NCBI GenBank assembly: GCA_965223695.1
Contig: CBDCXJ010000024.1
Coordinates: forward strand, 1 to 64,000
Source of the DNA: JAUVPB01 sp965223695
GTDB lineage: Bacteria; Actinomycetota; Thermoleophilia; Gaiellales; Gaiellaceae
Direction: 5' to 3'
Length of the DNA: 64,000 nt
Shown one piece after another: positions 1 to 9,248 of the stretch. Below the pieces are notes generated by a model, which saw only the letters and a list, made by a program, of their open reading frames with translations, searched no databases and had not been told where the DNA came from. The position numbers were made by a program, and so were the translations under genes. How positions within the stretch are numbered: the stretch's first letter is position 1; every line of letters starts with the position of its first letter.

Positions 1-1
1 G

Positions 2-499
2 CCCAACCGGCTCTGGGTCTGCGACATCAAGTACGTCCAGACCGGGCAAGGCTTCCTCTTCCTCGCCTGCGTCCAAGACGTCTACAGCCGAAGAATCATC
101 GGCCGCTCAATGCGCGACGACCTCAAAACAGAGCTCGTCCTCGACGCGCTCGGCATGGCAGCCCACACGCGCGAGACGGCCGGCGTCATCGCGCACTCCG
201 ATCACGGCTCCCAATATACGAGCCTGGCCTACGGCAGCCATGCCAAGGAGTCGGGAATCGATCTCTCCATGGGCAGCGTCGGCGACCCCTGGGACAACGC
301 GCTCGCCGAGACATTCTTCGCCAGCCTCGAGAAAGAACTCCTCAAACGCGAACGCTTCACCACACGCGAGCACGCACGCATGCGCATCTTCTGGTACATC
401 GAATGCTTCTACAACCCCCGCCGACACCACTCCAGCCTCGACATGCTCAGCCCCATCAACTACGAACAACAACACCAAACAAAGGCCATCGCGGCCTAG
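2..499 (+). CDS. IS3-family transposase OrfB, 3' part (5' end outside window)
   Basis: Catalytic C-terminal half of an IS3-group DDE transposase. The frame is open from the window edge and starts with a WVCDIKYV-type block holding the first catalytic Asp, followed by HSDHGSQY with the second Asp and DNALAETFFASLE with the catalytic Glu. It ends in the usual YNPRRHHSSLDMLSP block. About 165 residues are visible, so the first third of the protein and OrfA lie outside. The element's terminal repeat follows directly downstream. It belongs to the same IS type as the OrfA stub near 23.8 kb, judging from the matching ends. Confidence 0.9.
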   Translation, partial: PNRLWVCDIKYVQTGQGFLFLACVQDVYSRRIIGRSMRDDLKTELVLDALGMAAHTRETAGVIAHSDHGSQYTSLAYGSHAKESGIDLSMGSVGDPWDNALAETFFASLEKELLKRERFTTREHARMRIFWYIECFYNPRRHHSSLDMLSPINYEQQHQTKAIAA

Positions 500-507
500 A
501 CCCCAGA

Positions 508-532
508 TGTCAACCAAAACGGGTCAACTCCA
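508..532 (+). repeat. IS3 right terminal inverted repeat
   Basis: A 25-nt end that begins TGTCAACC and ends TCAACTCCA. It matches 22 of 25 positions with 23851-23875, which lies in front of an OrfA start on the other strand, so the two sites are the two ends of one IS type. The 5'-TG...CA-3' form is usual for IS3. A CCTAGG hexamer follows a few bases downstream. Confidence 0.75.
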
Positions 533-573
533 CTCCTAGGCTTGTTCTTCTGCACGGCTAGGCCGCTCTACCA

Positions 574-1555
574 TTGATCAAGACGAACTTAACGATAGGA
601 CCTATCACTTTGAGCGATACCTCGCTCTCACTTATCTGGGACTGGACGCGGCTCCGACTGCTCGTCGAGATCGAGCGCCACGGAAGCGTCTCGGCGGCTG
701 CCAGGGAACTCGGGATCGGCCAGCCAACCGCGAGCAGCCACCTGCGAACGCTAGAGCGCTCGGCCGGTCAGCGGCTCGTCGAGCGCAACGGCCGTGGCAG
801 CACCCTGACGGAGGCCGGTCGCGTGCTGGCCACGCATACAGCACAGGCGATCGCGACGCTTCATACCGGCGAACAGGAGCCACGCGCGCTCGCCGGCCTC
901 GAGGGCGGCACGATCCACCTGGGCGCCTCGTCGACGCCGGGGATCTACCTGCTCCCCGACACGCTCGGCTGCTTCCGAGACGACCATCCGAACGTCAGCG
1001 TCGAGGTCGAGATTGCCTCGACCGGGGAGATCCTCGACCGCCTCCTGACAGGTCGCGTCCAGCTGGCGCTCGTCGGCGAAACGACGACGGACGAGCGTAT
1101 CCAGCTCGCGCCACTCCTGGACGACGAGATCGTCGGAATCGCGGCCGCCCGGCACCCTCAGCCTGAAGGCGGGCCGGGCCAAACCCCGCGAGCTGGCCCG
1201 GCACACGATGCTCGTGCGCTCTCCGGGGTCGAGCACGCGCGGTATCGCTGAGGCCGCGCTCGCGCGCGGGCGTGATGGCGAGCCACACGTGGGAACTGAC
1301 TCGAGCGAGGCCATCAAACGGGCCGCACGCGCCGGTCTTGGCTACTCGTTCCTCTCGCGCTACGCCGTGATCGAGGAGGTCGAGCGCGGCGATCTCGAGG
1401 CCTTCAGGCTCGCCGGATCGGGGCCGATGACCCGCACACTCTGCACCGCGCAGCTCGCGCGTTGCCCCTTGTCGCCAAGCGAGAAGAGCTTCCTGGCGAC
1501 GCTCACGCGCTGCTGCAGCAAGAACGCCGAGCACGCGGCCGCCTGTCTCGCGTAA
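574..1555 (+). pseudogene. LysR-family transcriptional regulator, +1 frameshift
   Basis: LysR-type regulator with an N-terminal winged HTH (VSAAARELGIGQPTASSHL region) followed by a substrate-binding domain (GTIHLGASSTPGIYLLP and onward). The first frame is open to 1251, but homology moves to the next frame near 1148-1152: the sequence LKAGRAKPRELARHTMLVR is encoded in frame 2 and continues to 1555. One extra base in the CCCGG run explains the break. It is either a sequencing indel or a recent mutation. The TTG start at 574 is uncertain. The gene lies co-directionally upstream of the ADC/Hyu cluster and is its obvious candidate regulator. Confidence 0.8.
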
Positions 1556-1646
1556 TGTCACTCTAGCCCGTCCGGCGCGCGCCGGGTGAGCGTCGTGGCA
1601 ACCTTCACGAACGGAAGCACGACAAGCCTCGCGTAGGAAGGTCCGC

Positions 1647-2450
1647 ATGACGAATCAAGCCAGTGATCTTGCCCCGCTTTCACTTCCCTTCTTTGCCCCA
1701 CCGTACGAGCCAATCTGGTCTTGCAAGGGCTTCAAACGCGTCAGCCTCGTCTGTGACATCGGCAGCGATGCGATGAGCGAGTTGCTAGCGAATACACCGT
1801 TCGAGCCCACCGGATCGCGGTGCGAGATTTTCACCGACGATCTCAGCGGCCACAGCCTTGGCGGCTTCAATGAGAGTGGGGTCGCCGTCCCGGTCTCGTA
1901 CAACGGAGTCGAAGGAATTTTCCACTCGGTGGTCTTCGTCTCGACCGACGTTGCGATGATTGCGGGCCGAGAAGTGTTCGGGTATCCGAAGCTCATCGCT
2001 GACGTCGGCTTCGAGCAGACGAGGTCACGCATCGGCTGCACGACGACGCGCGGGGGCGCTGAGCTCATGCACCTCGAATTTCAGCTCGGAAGAGATCTAG
2101 CCGGGGTAGAGGAGTTCGCTCCACTCTCTGATCGCGCGAGTCGCGGAGAGTGGGAGTGGACGCATCACCTCCTCGTGAAGAGCATCCCTTCGCCTCATGA
2201 GGGCAAGGCCGACTTCTTGAGTGTCATCTACCGCAACATCGGCGGGCGGGTGCTCCGGGCCTCTGCAGGAGACGCGACGCTACGGCTCGGGACGGCAAAG
2301 GAAGTTGCTCCGACCCGCGACGCCAAGGTGGTGGCAGCTTATTATCTCGAGGGAGACTTCGGGGGCGACCGCGGCACGGACCGGCGCACTCTCTACGCAG
2401 CCTCTGACGTCGACACGACCGACCACAAGCGCAATAACCTCGCGCCGTGA
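1647..2450 (+). CDS. acetoacetate decarboxylase (ADC) family protein
   Basis: 267 residues, the normal size for the ADC fold. The motif REVFGYPKL places a lysine at residue 115, matching the Schiff-base lysine of classical acetoacetate decarboxylases, so decarboxylase or related imine chemistry is plausible. Many ADC-fold enzymes of secondary or catabolic pathways act on other keto acids, so acetoacetate is not assured. The ATG at 1647 has a good Shine-Dalgarno (AGGAAGG at 1635-1641). The gene is the first intact one of the co-directional Hyu cluster, with hyuB about 90 nt downstream. Confidence 0.8.
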   Translation: MTNQASDLAPLSLPFFAPPYEPIWSCKGFKRVSLVCDIGSDAMSELLANTPFEPTGSRCEIFTDDLSGHSLGGFNESGVAVPVSYNGVEGIFHSVVFVSTDVAMIAGREVFGYPKLIADVGFEQTRSRIGCTTTRGGAELMHLEFQLGRDLAGVEEFAPLSDRASRGEWEWTHHLLVKSIPSPHEGKADFLSVIYRNIGGRVLRASAGDATLRLGTAKEVAPTRDAKVVAAYYLEGDFGGDRGTDRRTLYAASDVDTTDHKRNNLAP

Positions 2451-2543
2451 CGCGGCTCCACGAGTTTTCCACGTGAGCCTGCGTGGGCGTTCCTCCAGCC
2501 GTCTGGTATAGACTCCCCACGCAGCCGGACAGGGAGACAAACG

Positions 2544-4427
2544 TTGAGCGTAGAAGCCAGCCACGATCGCCGCACGCCCGTCGACCCGATCACTTTTAGC
2601 GTCATTCTGAGCCGTCTCGACAATATCGCGAACGAAATGACGCTCACTCTCGAGCGATCTGCCTGGACTTCGATTCTTGCTTTAGCGCGAGATTATTCGT
2701 GCGCAATCTATGACTGGCAAACCCGTCAGATTGCCATGAAAGACGGTCTCCCCATGCATACGACATCACTCCATATTGTACTCAGCGAAATTGTCCGAAC
2801 ATTCGAGGGAAACATTTACGAAGGCGACGTCATAGCCTGCAACGACCCGTACCGCGGGAATACCCATGTTGGAGATCTCGTCACTGCCTGTCCTATTTTC
2901 TGGGAAAGAGAGCTCCTTTTTTGGGCGGTCACCAAGGGCCATCAGCTTGACTGTGGGGCGTTCATTCCCACGAGTGTGACATCCGCGTCCAGGGATGTTT
3001 GGCAGGAAGGGCTAACCATCCCTCCGGTGAAGCTGTACGAGAGAGGCGAGCCGAGAGAGGACGTGCTCGATTTCTATCTCTCGAACGTGAGGTATCGCGA
3101 ACTGCTCAGCGGCGATCTCTACGCTCAGCTCGGGTCGATCTGGAAGGGAGAGGAGCGATTGCTCGAGCTTGCGGCCGAGTACGGGCCCGACGTTGTTAAG
3201 CAGTACGTCGAGGAGATCATTGCGTACGCCGATCGGCGAACTGCCGAAACCATCCGAGGCTGGTCAGACGGTGTCTACGAAGCCGAGGGCTGGGTTGACA
3301 GTGACGGCATCGAGGGGAGCGATCTCCTCGTCAAGGCACGGGTGACCATCGAGGACGACATGGTCTACATCGACTACGCGGGAAGCGCACCGCAAGGTCG
3401 CGGCGGCTGCAACGGTACGTTTGCGACGATGACGGCTGCAGGTGCAATACAGGTCCTCATGTGTCTCGATCCAGACATCCCTCATATCCATGGAAGCATC
3501 CGGCATATCGAGTCGACGGCCGAGGAGGGAAGCATCTGTTGGGCGAAATACCCGGGATCCACCTCCCTGGCCACGATCGTTCCGACCGACGCGATGCAGG
3601 ACACCGTCAATAAGGCACTCGCCCAAGCGATCCCGGATCTCGTCACCGGTGGAACAGCTCGCCCGGCAAACATTCCAACGCCCTTTGGTGTCGACGAATC
3701 GACAGGAGAGCCGACCTGGGGTGCGATGATCATGAACAACGACGGAGGCGGCGGGGCGTCAAGGGGAACTGACGGCTGGCCGATCATGGCTCCGATCGGA
3801 GGCTACGGTGGCATCAAAGCCTTGCAAGTCGAACAGCTCGAGCTCCTTCATCCGCTCTTCGTCCAAGAGTGGGAGATCGAGCCCGATTCGATGGGCGATG
3901 GGCAGTGGATCGGAGGGCCGGGAAATCGATTCGTGCTGGAGCCCGTCGACGCGCCCTTTTACTGTGTGGAGTACGGCGATGGTCGGGATAATCCGCCTCA
4001 CGGCGCCCTCGGCGGTACTCCGGGATTCGGCGGGGGCGCGTACGTCGAGAACCGGACGACGGGCAAGCGGCGGTTCGTAAACGCGACGAACGTCGTGCGC
4101 GTTGCGCTAGATGAGATCTGGGTCGGCGTTTCCTCCGGTGGTGGAGGATACGGCGACCCGCTGGATCGCGATCCGGCGTCCATCGCCCAAGACGTGAGGG
4201 ACGGGCTCGTTGGCACAGAGACGGCCGAGCACGTGTACGGGGTCATGCTCACGGCAGAGACGGAGCCGGCCGTGCTCGAGAGCGAAACCGCCGAGCTGCG
4301 CGCACAGCTTAGCCGCGACCGAGCTGAACGACCTGCGATCGATCCAACTGAGCCACACGCAGCCGACTGGCTCGAGCGAAACATGAGCGATGGGGACGAG
4401 TACCTCGTCAACCCGGGTACGTACTAG
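2544..4427 (+). CDS. hyuB: hydantoinase B / oxoprolinase family subunit (first copy)
   Basis: 627 residues, full length for the HyuB (acetone carboxylase alpha-like) family. It opens with DPITFSVILSRLDNIANEM and carries the family blocks ACNDPYRGNTHVGDL, LDCGAFIP and a Gly-rich C-terminal segment (SSGGGGYGDPLDRDP). Members pair with HyuA for ATP-dependent hydrolysis of cyclic amides (N-methylhydantoinase, 5-oxoprolinase, caprolactamase) or for ketone carboxylation. The start is a TTG at 2544 with AGGGAG at 2531-2536, about 7 nt upstream. hyuA follows after 63 nt. The substrate cannot be read from sequence. Confidence 0.9.
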   Translation: MSVEASHDRRTPVDPITFSVILSRLDNIANEMTLTLERSAWTSILALARDYSCAIYDWQTRQIAMKDGLPMHTTSLHIVLSEIVRTFEGNIYEGDVIACNDPYRGNTHVGDLVTACPIFWERELLFWAVTKGHQLDCGAFIPTSVTSASRDVWQEGLTIPPVKLYERGEPREDVLDFYLSNVRYRELLSGDLYAQLGSIWKGEERLLELAAEYGPDVVKQYVEEIIAYADRRTAETIRGWSDGVYEAEGWVDSDGIEGSDLLVKARVTIEDDMVYIDYAGSAPQGRGGCNGTFATMTAAGAIQVLMCLDPDIPHIHGSIRHIESTAEEGSICWAKYPGSTSLATIVPTDAMQDTVNKALAQAIPDLVTGGTARPANIPTPFGVDESTGEPTWGAMIMNNDGGGGASRGTDGWPIMAPIGGYGGIKALQVEQLELLHPLFVQEWEIEPDSMGDGQWIGGPGNRFVLEPVDAPFYCVEYGDGRDNPPHGALGGTPGFGGGAYVENRTTGKRRFVNATNVVRVALDEIWVGVSSGGGGYGDPLDRDPASIAQDVRDGLVGTETAEHVYGVMLTAETEPAVLESETAELRAQLSRDRAERPAIDPTEPHAADWLERNMSDGDEYLVNPGTY

Positions 4428-4490
4428 CCAGGCGACGAGAGAACACTTCCCCTCAACTCCCTCTCATTACCTCAAGGACGGTGTGGTCGG

Positions 4491-6623
4491 ATGGGAAGAC
4501 GTATCGGGATCGACATTGGCGGAACCTTCACCGACATCACGGTGCTCGACGACGATGGAGCGGTCCGCCTCTGGAAGGAAGATTCGACGCCCGATGACCC
4601 AAGCCGGGCGATTCGCGAAGGACTAGCAGCGGCAGCTGAGCGTCTTGGCGTCGCATCGACTGAAGCGCTGCTCTCCGACTGCGATCTTCTCGTTCACGGC
4701 ACGACGATCGCCACGAACACGATTATTCAACGCAACGGCGCGCGCGTCGGGCTGATCTGCACCCAGGGTTTTCGAGACACACTCTACTTCCGAGACGGCT
4801 TCAAGCCGGAACGATTCAATCGGCACCTCGCGCATCCCGTGGAATTCGTCGAGCGGTTTCTGCGGATCGGCGTGCACGAGCGAATCAACTCGCGTGGAGA
4901 AGTCGTTGTTCCGCTCAACCAGGAGGACGTGAAGCGCGCTTGCGAGACGTTTCGTGATGCGGGCGTCGAAGGGGTGGCTGTGGCGCTCCTCTGGTCAGTC
5001 GTGAACAGCGCCAACGAGAGGCGCGTGGGCGAGCTCGTGAAAGAGCACATGCCAGACGTGCCCGTGTTGCTGTCATCCGACGTTCTCCCCGAGATCCGCG
5101 AGTGGGAGAGGACTTCCGCGACAGTGCTCAGTATGTACGTGCTCTCACGGATGGCTCGCTACATGCGCGACTTCGAGGCGTTCGTCCAGGAGCAGAGCCT
5201 GCCAGGGCGCCCTCTGATCATGCAGATCAACGGCGGGTGCGCGAGCGTCGATCACGTGCTGGCGCGTCCCGTCTATGCCATCAACTCAGGCCCCGCTGCC
5301 GCACCCGCAGCCGCGAATTACTTCGGCGCCGAGAGCCCCTCGAAGAACTTCATCAGCATCGACATGGGTGGAACGAGCTTCGACGTGTGCCTCCTTCGGG
5401 AAGGTGCCGCCGTTACCTCGCGAGACATGATGGTTGGAGACGCGCCCATCGGTGTCCGCGGCGTGGAGACACACTCGATTGGGGCCGGAGGAGGGAGCAT
5501 CGCGTGGGTCGACCCGGGAGGTGCGCTCCGGGTCGGTCCCCGGAGCGCCGGGGCGCGCCCTGGCCCTGCATGCTACGGCCAGGGCGGCGCGGAGCCGACC
5601 GTGACAGACGCGAATCTCCTGCTCGGCTACCTCGACGAGGGCGCGTTTCTCGGCGGTCGCCGAACGCTTCAGAAGGCGCTCTCCGCCAAGTCCGTAGAGA
5701 AACGCGTCGCCGCCCCGCTGGATCTTGACACCGAGACCGCGGCGGCTGGAATCTACCGCGCCGTCAACGCCAACATGGTCGACGCCATCCGTGCAGTTTC
5801 GGTCCAGCGCGGGATAGATCCCAGAGGATTCGCGCTCGTGTCAGGCGGTGGCGCCGGTGGCATCCACGTCGGCCGACTCGGCGCTCAACTGGGTATTTCG
5901 CAGGTGGTCATCCCCGCCGAGGCGGGCCTCTACTGCGCCTTCGGTATGACGGTCACTGATGTGCGCCATGACCTTTCTCGACATGTGGAGGTCGCCACCT
6001 CGTCAACGTCCACCGACGAAATTGAGGCGATCTTCGGGGACTTGGAGGCACAGGCGCAGGAAATGCTCGTCGGTGACGGCTTTGAAGACGATCGTATTCG
6101 CCTTCTTCGCTCAATTGACGCTCGCTATCCCAACCAGGTGCATGAGCTCACGGTCGACGTTCCGTCCGACTTTGCGAGTCGGCCCGACGGCATCCGCGAG
6201 ATCGAGGACGCGTTTCACGAACAGCACGAGCGTCTCTTCAAGTACTCGATGAGGTCACTTCCCGTACATGTCCTCCACTGGCGTGTGGCCGGGATCGGCT
6301 CCTCGCCATCCCCACTCGGCTCCGAGAGCGAACTGGCCGAGTCATCGGAGAAGCCGCCCGAACCAGCCTCGGAACGTCCTGTGTTCATGCACGAGGTCAG
6401 CGATTTTGTTCTGACGCCGATCTACAAGAGCGCGGGCCTTGAGCCCGGCATGCTCGTAGACGGTCCCGCTGTCGTCGAGGGTGAGAGCACTACCATCGTT
6501 GTGTTTCCGGGCCAGTCGCTGCGTGCGGATCCCCGAGCACACACGCTTACGATTCTCCAGCCAGATCACGGAGACGACGCGGCACCACTCGGCCGGACGG
6601 GTCGGTTCGTGCGATACACCTAG
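4491..6623 (+). CDS. hyuA: hydantoinase A / oxoprolinase family subunit (first copy)
   Basis: 710 residues, complete. The N-terminal actin-like phosphate-binding motif GIDIGGTFTDI (about residues 6-16) is followed by LVHGTTIATNTIIQRNG, and then by a second ATPase lobe, FISIDMGGTSFDVCLL, and GAGGGSIAWVDPGGALRVGP. This is the ATP-using subunit that activates the substrate by phosphorylation for its HyuB partner. It lies 63 nt after hyuB and overlaps the next gene by one base (TAGTG), so the three are probably co-transcribed. The frame is intact, unlike the second hyuA copy. Confidence 0.92.
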   Translation: MGRRIGIDIGGTFTDITVLDDDGAVRLWKEDSTPDDPSRAIREGLAAAAERLGVASTEALLSDCDLLVHGTTIATNTIIQRNGARVGLICTQGFRDTLYFRDGFKPERFNRHLAHPVEFVERFLRIGVHERINSRGEVVVPLNQEDVKRACETFRDAGVEGVAVALLWSVVNSANERRVGELVKEHMPDVPVLLSSDVLPEIREWERTSATVLSMYVLSRMARYMRDFEAFVQEQSLPGRPLIMQINGGCASVDHVLARPVYAINSGPAAAPAAANYFGAESPSKNFISIDMGGTSFDVCLLREGAAVTSRDMMVGDAPIGVRGVETHSIGAGGGSIAWVDPGGALRVGPRSAGARPGPACYGQGGAEPTVTDANLLLGYLDEGAFLGGRRTLQKALSAKSVEKRVAAPLDLDTETAAAGIYRAVNANMVDAIRAVSVQRGIDPRGFALVSGGGAGGIHVGRLGAQLGISQVVIPAEAGLYCAFGMTVTDVRHDLSRHVEVATSSTSTDEIEAIFGDLEAQAQEMLVGDGFEDDRIRLLRSIDARYPNQVHELTVDVPSDFASRPDGIREIEDAFHEQHERLFKYSMRSLPVHVLHWRVAGIGSSPSPLGSESELAESSEKPPEPASERPVFMHEVSDFVLTPIYKSAGLEPGMLVDGPAVVEGESTTIVVFPGQSLRADPRAHTLTILQPDHGDDAAPLGRTGRFVRYT

Positions 6624-7885
6624 TGGCAGACGGGCGGCCGGCGGGAGAAACGCACGTAGGGGGAGCCATTGCTAGCGGCGCGGAGCACAAGCCCCGCGAG
6701 TTTCTTCTCCCTTTGACAGAGCGCGTCGTACAGGGCTCGGGAGCGCTCGAGGGTATAGCCACGATCCTCGATCGATACGACGTAAAGGCCGCACTCCTAA
6801 TAGCCCCACGGTCTCTTCGTGAGAGTGGCCTGCTTGAGGACCTCGAGCGGTGTCTGGGAGACCGCCTCGCCGCAACCTTCTTCGACAACGAAGCCCATGC
6901 CCCGCGGAGGTGCATTCTCCAGGCATCGGACACGGCACGGAGACACGGCGTCGATGCCATCGTCAGCCTCGGAGGCGGGAGCCAGACCGATTGCGCGAAG
7001 GCGGTTGCCCTGTGTCTACTCCAGGGGATAACGAAGGAGGCCGGTCTCGACACCTATCGGGTGCGCTTCGAGTACCCCGATCGGCTCGAGGTCCCTTCGC
7101 TCGTCGGGAAACTAAGCCGTCTACCCCTGCCGATCGTCGCAATTCCAACCACGCTTTCAGGCGCCGAGTTCACGTCGATCTTTGGCGTCCTGGATGAAGC
7201 TCGTGGTGTCAAGGACATCTTCTCGGGGAGAGAGTTCCTTCCCCGGGCGGTCATTCTCGATCCCGTGGTTACCGCCGAGACCCCCGCGTCTCTGTGGGCG
7301 TCGACCGGAATAAAGGCACTCGACCACGCGATCGAGGGAACCTTCTCGAGCAAGCGGTTCCCAATGACCGATGCTCTCGCTTTCGGTGCGATCAGAGCGC
7401 TGGTGGGAACGCTACTCCCGGCCACCACCGATCCGGGAGATATCGAGGCGCGGGCGACGTGTCAGGTGGCAGCGTGGATGTCGATCTTCGGTCTCGCGAA
7501 CGTCGGCGTCGGTGTCTCCCATGCCCTGGGCCATCAACTGGGCGCGCGGCTCGGCATACCGCACGGGATCACCTCGTGCGTCACGCTTCCTCGTGCAATC
7601 GCCTTCAACTCGCCGGCGGTTCCCGATCAGCTCCGCTGGGTCGGCGAGGCGATGGGAGTCGAAACGACCGCCTCGTCCGAGAGCAGCATTGCGGACGGCG
7701 TCATTCGCGAGCTTGAGTCGCTGATCGAGGATCTCGGGCTCCCGAGCTCACTTCGCGAATCCGGGGTGTCCCGCGATCTCCTCCACGAGATCGCCGATCA
7801 CACGCTGAACGATCTTGTGCTCCAGACAAATCCGCGGCCCGTGACGCGCGATGACCTCGTTTCTCTCCTCGAGTCTTGCTGGTGA
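6623..7885 (+). CDS. iron-containing alcohol dehydrogenase / maleylacetate reductase family
   Basis: 420 residues with an NAD(P)-binding GGGS loop (117-120) and IPTTLSGAEF, then the C-terminal metal-site region with GIKALDHAIEG (H235) and VSHALGHQLG...IPHG (H304, H314). The residue four before H235, normally the Asp ligand, is Lys231. In this family that position varies in maleylacetate-reductase-like members, so metal use may be altered. The GTG start overlaps the hyuA stop (TAGTG), implying translational coupling. It probably reduces or oxidises the product of the HyuAB/ADC steps. The specific substrate is unknown. Confidence 0.85.
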   Translation: MADGRPAGETHVGGAIASGAEHKPREFLLPLTERVVQGSGALEGIATILDRYDVKAALLIAPRSLRESGLLEDLERCLGDRLAATFFDNEAHAPRRCILQASDTARRHGVDAIVSLGGGSQTDCAKAVALCLLQGITKEAGLDTYRVRFEYPDRLEVPSLVGKLSRLPLPIVAIPTTLSGAEFTSIFGVLDEARGVKDIFSGREFLPRAVILDPVVTAETPASLWASTGIKALDHAIEGTFSSKRFPMTDALAFGAIRALVGTLLPATTDPGDIEARATCQVAAWMSIFGLANVGVGVSHALGHQLGARLGIPHGITSCVTLPRAIAFNSPAVPDQLRWVGEAMGVETTASSESSIADGVIRELESLIEDLGLPSSLRESGVSRDLLHEIADHTLNDLVLQTNPRPVTRDDLVSLLESCW

Positions 7886-8086
7886 GGAGCGTCAATCGGT
7901 GACGCGATCTGGTTCGGTGGCCCCGAACGCGATCGGGAGGTCGGGCACTCGGCAGAAGATCGTGGCGTTGCGCGGCGGTGCTGAGCCCGCAAATGGACCG
8001 GATGGACGGTATATTCACCACCGTGCAGAGCGGACGCGAAGTCATCATCGTTGTGCTCGAGCTCGTGGACGAGGGGACAGACGAGC
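7886..8086 (+). other. intergenic leader before the solute-binding protein gene
   Basis: About 200 nt between the dehydrogenase stop and the repeated ribosome-binding region. The reading frame of the next gene happens to be open through it, but the encoded residues have no signal peptide or family match. It contains an AT-richer TATATT near 8010 that could be a -10 element. It is a plausible promoter site for the transport half of the cluster; this is inference only. Confidence 0.4.
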
Positions 8087-8137
8087 GCAGGAGGAATTTC
8101 TACGCAGGAGGAATTTCTACGCAGGAGGAATTTCTAT
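8087..8137 (+). repeat. three tandem 17-bp Shine-Dalgarno repeats
   Basis: The unit GCAGGAGGAATTTCTAC occurs three times head to tail (8087-8103, 8104-8120, 8121-8137). Each copy holds a perfect AGGAGG. The third differs in its last base (TAT for TAC), which creates the ATG at 8136 of the solute-binding protein gene, 7 nt after its AGGAGG. The first two units lack a start codon, so they act at most as standby ribosome sites. Slippage at this repeat could change expression of the binding protein. Confidence 0.95.
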
Positions 8138-9248
8138 GAAGACGACCACCAAGCTGTTCTCACTCATGATCCTCGTCTTCGGGTTCGCCCTGATCGGGGC
8201 TAGTTGTGGCGGCGACGATTCGGCCGCTCCGCCAGAGCCGGCCGCGCCGGCAGAACCGGCCGCTCCGGCCGAGGAGCCAGCCGCCCCGGCAGAGGAGCCC
8301 GCCGCGCCCGCAGAGGGCGAGGTCATGGAAGACAAGCCCGTGCGCCTCGCCGTGTTCGTCGGCGCCAAGGAGAACACCTACTGGACGGCGCAGCTCGACG
8401 CCGCGACGGCGAGGGCCGAGGAGCTCGGCGCGACGGTACAGGGCTTCGGGGCCGAGTTCGATCCGGCAAAGCAGGTCGCGCAGGTCGAAGACGCAATCGC
8501 TAGCGGTGAATACGACGCGTTCGTCATCTCCTCGGTCGACGGCCAGGCTGTGGTTCCCGCGCTCGAAGAGGCGATCGCGGAGGGAATCACCGTTGTCTGC
8601 CTGTTCCTTTGTGGCCCGGACCCGACACTCTGGGAGAATCAGATCGACGGCGTCGTCTCGATGATCGATCTTCCCTGGTACGACGAGGGCCGCCTCGGCG
8701 GCGAGTCGGCGGTGGAATTCTGCGGCGACACGGACCCGTGCAACGTCATCTACCTACCGGGCCTCTTCGTGCTCTCCGGTGAGGAGATCCGCAAGCAAGG
8801 CGTCAACGACGTGCTTGATCAACACGACAACATCACCGTTGTCGCCGAGGGCGAGGGTGGGTATCTCGCCGACCAGTCCTACCAGCTGACCAAGGATTTC
8901 CTGCAGATACACGACGACGTCCAGCTGATCCTCTCCGTCGCCGACCAGCAGTCCATCGGCGCCGAGCAAGCGCTGATAGAGGCCGGCCTGGAGAACGACA
9001 TCAAGATCGCCAGCATGGCGGCAAGCCGCCTGGCAGTCGAGGCGCTTCGAGAAGGGCGTCCAGCCTGGTATTCGACCGTCACGCGCATCCCGCAAGACGA
9101 GGCCGCCCTCGCGGCCGAGTATGCGGTCGGGGCTGCCCGGGGCGAGACCGGCTTCCCGTCCACCGTCAACCCGCTCGAGTTCTTTGACGTCCCGCCCTAC
9201 ATCACGCAGGAGAACGCTAACGACTTCGAAGCTCAGTGGGAGGGCTAG
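8136..9248 (+). CDS. ABC transporter substrate-binding lipoprotein (Peripla_BP_4, RbsB-like)
   Basis: 370 residues. A lipoprotein signal peptide ends at Cys24 (ALIGASC), followed by a Pro/Ala/Glu-rich linker (AAPAEEP repeats, about residues 30-60). The periplasmic-binding fold starts at VRLAVFVGAKENTYW and includes FDPAKQVAQVEDAI and SSVDGQAVVPALEEAI, as in sugar and small-molecule binders. The ATG at 8136 is chosen because of the signal peptide and the SD; the open frame extends upstream without support. Its ATPase and permeases are encoded at 13.2-16.8 kb, separated from it by the second hyuAB pair. Confidence 0.9.
   Translation: MKTTTKLFSLMILVFGFALIGASCGGDDSAAPPEPAAPAEPAAPAEEPAAPAEEPAAPAEGEVMEDKPVRLAVFVGAKENTYWTAQLDAATARAEELGATVQGFGAEFDPAKQVAQVEDAIASGEYDAFVISSVDGQAVVPALEEAIAEGITVVCLFLCGPDPTLWENQIDGVVSMIDLPWYDEGRLGGESAVEFCGDTDPCNVIYLPGLFVLSGEEIRKQGVNDVLDQHDNITVVAEGEGGYLADQSYQLTKDFLQIHDDVQLILSVADQQSIGAEQALIEAGLENDIKIASMAASRLAVEALREGRPAWYSTVTRIPQDEAALAAEYAVGAARGETGFPSTVNPLEFFDVPPYITQENANDFEAQWEG

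Noticed and set aside
1647..2450. True acetoacetate decarboxylase with acetone carboxylase (hyuAB as acxAB)
   Set aside because: A gamma subunit of acetone carboxylase is absent and HyuA/HyuB fit hydantoinase/oxoprolinase equally, so the acetone pathway is not supported.
7851..8135. N-terminal extension of the binding-protein gene
   Set aside because: The extension lacks a signal peptide; the ATG at 8136 has a perfect SD and a lipoprotein leader.
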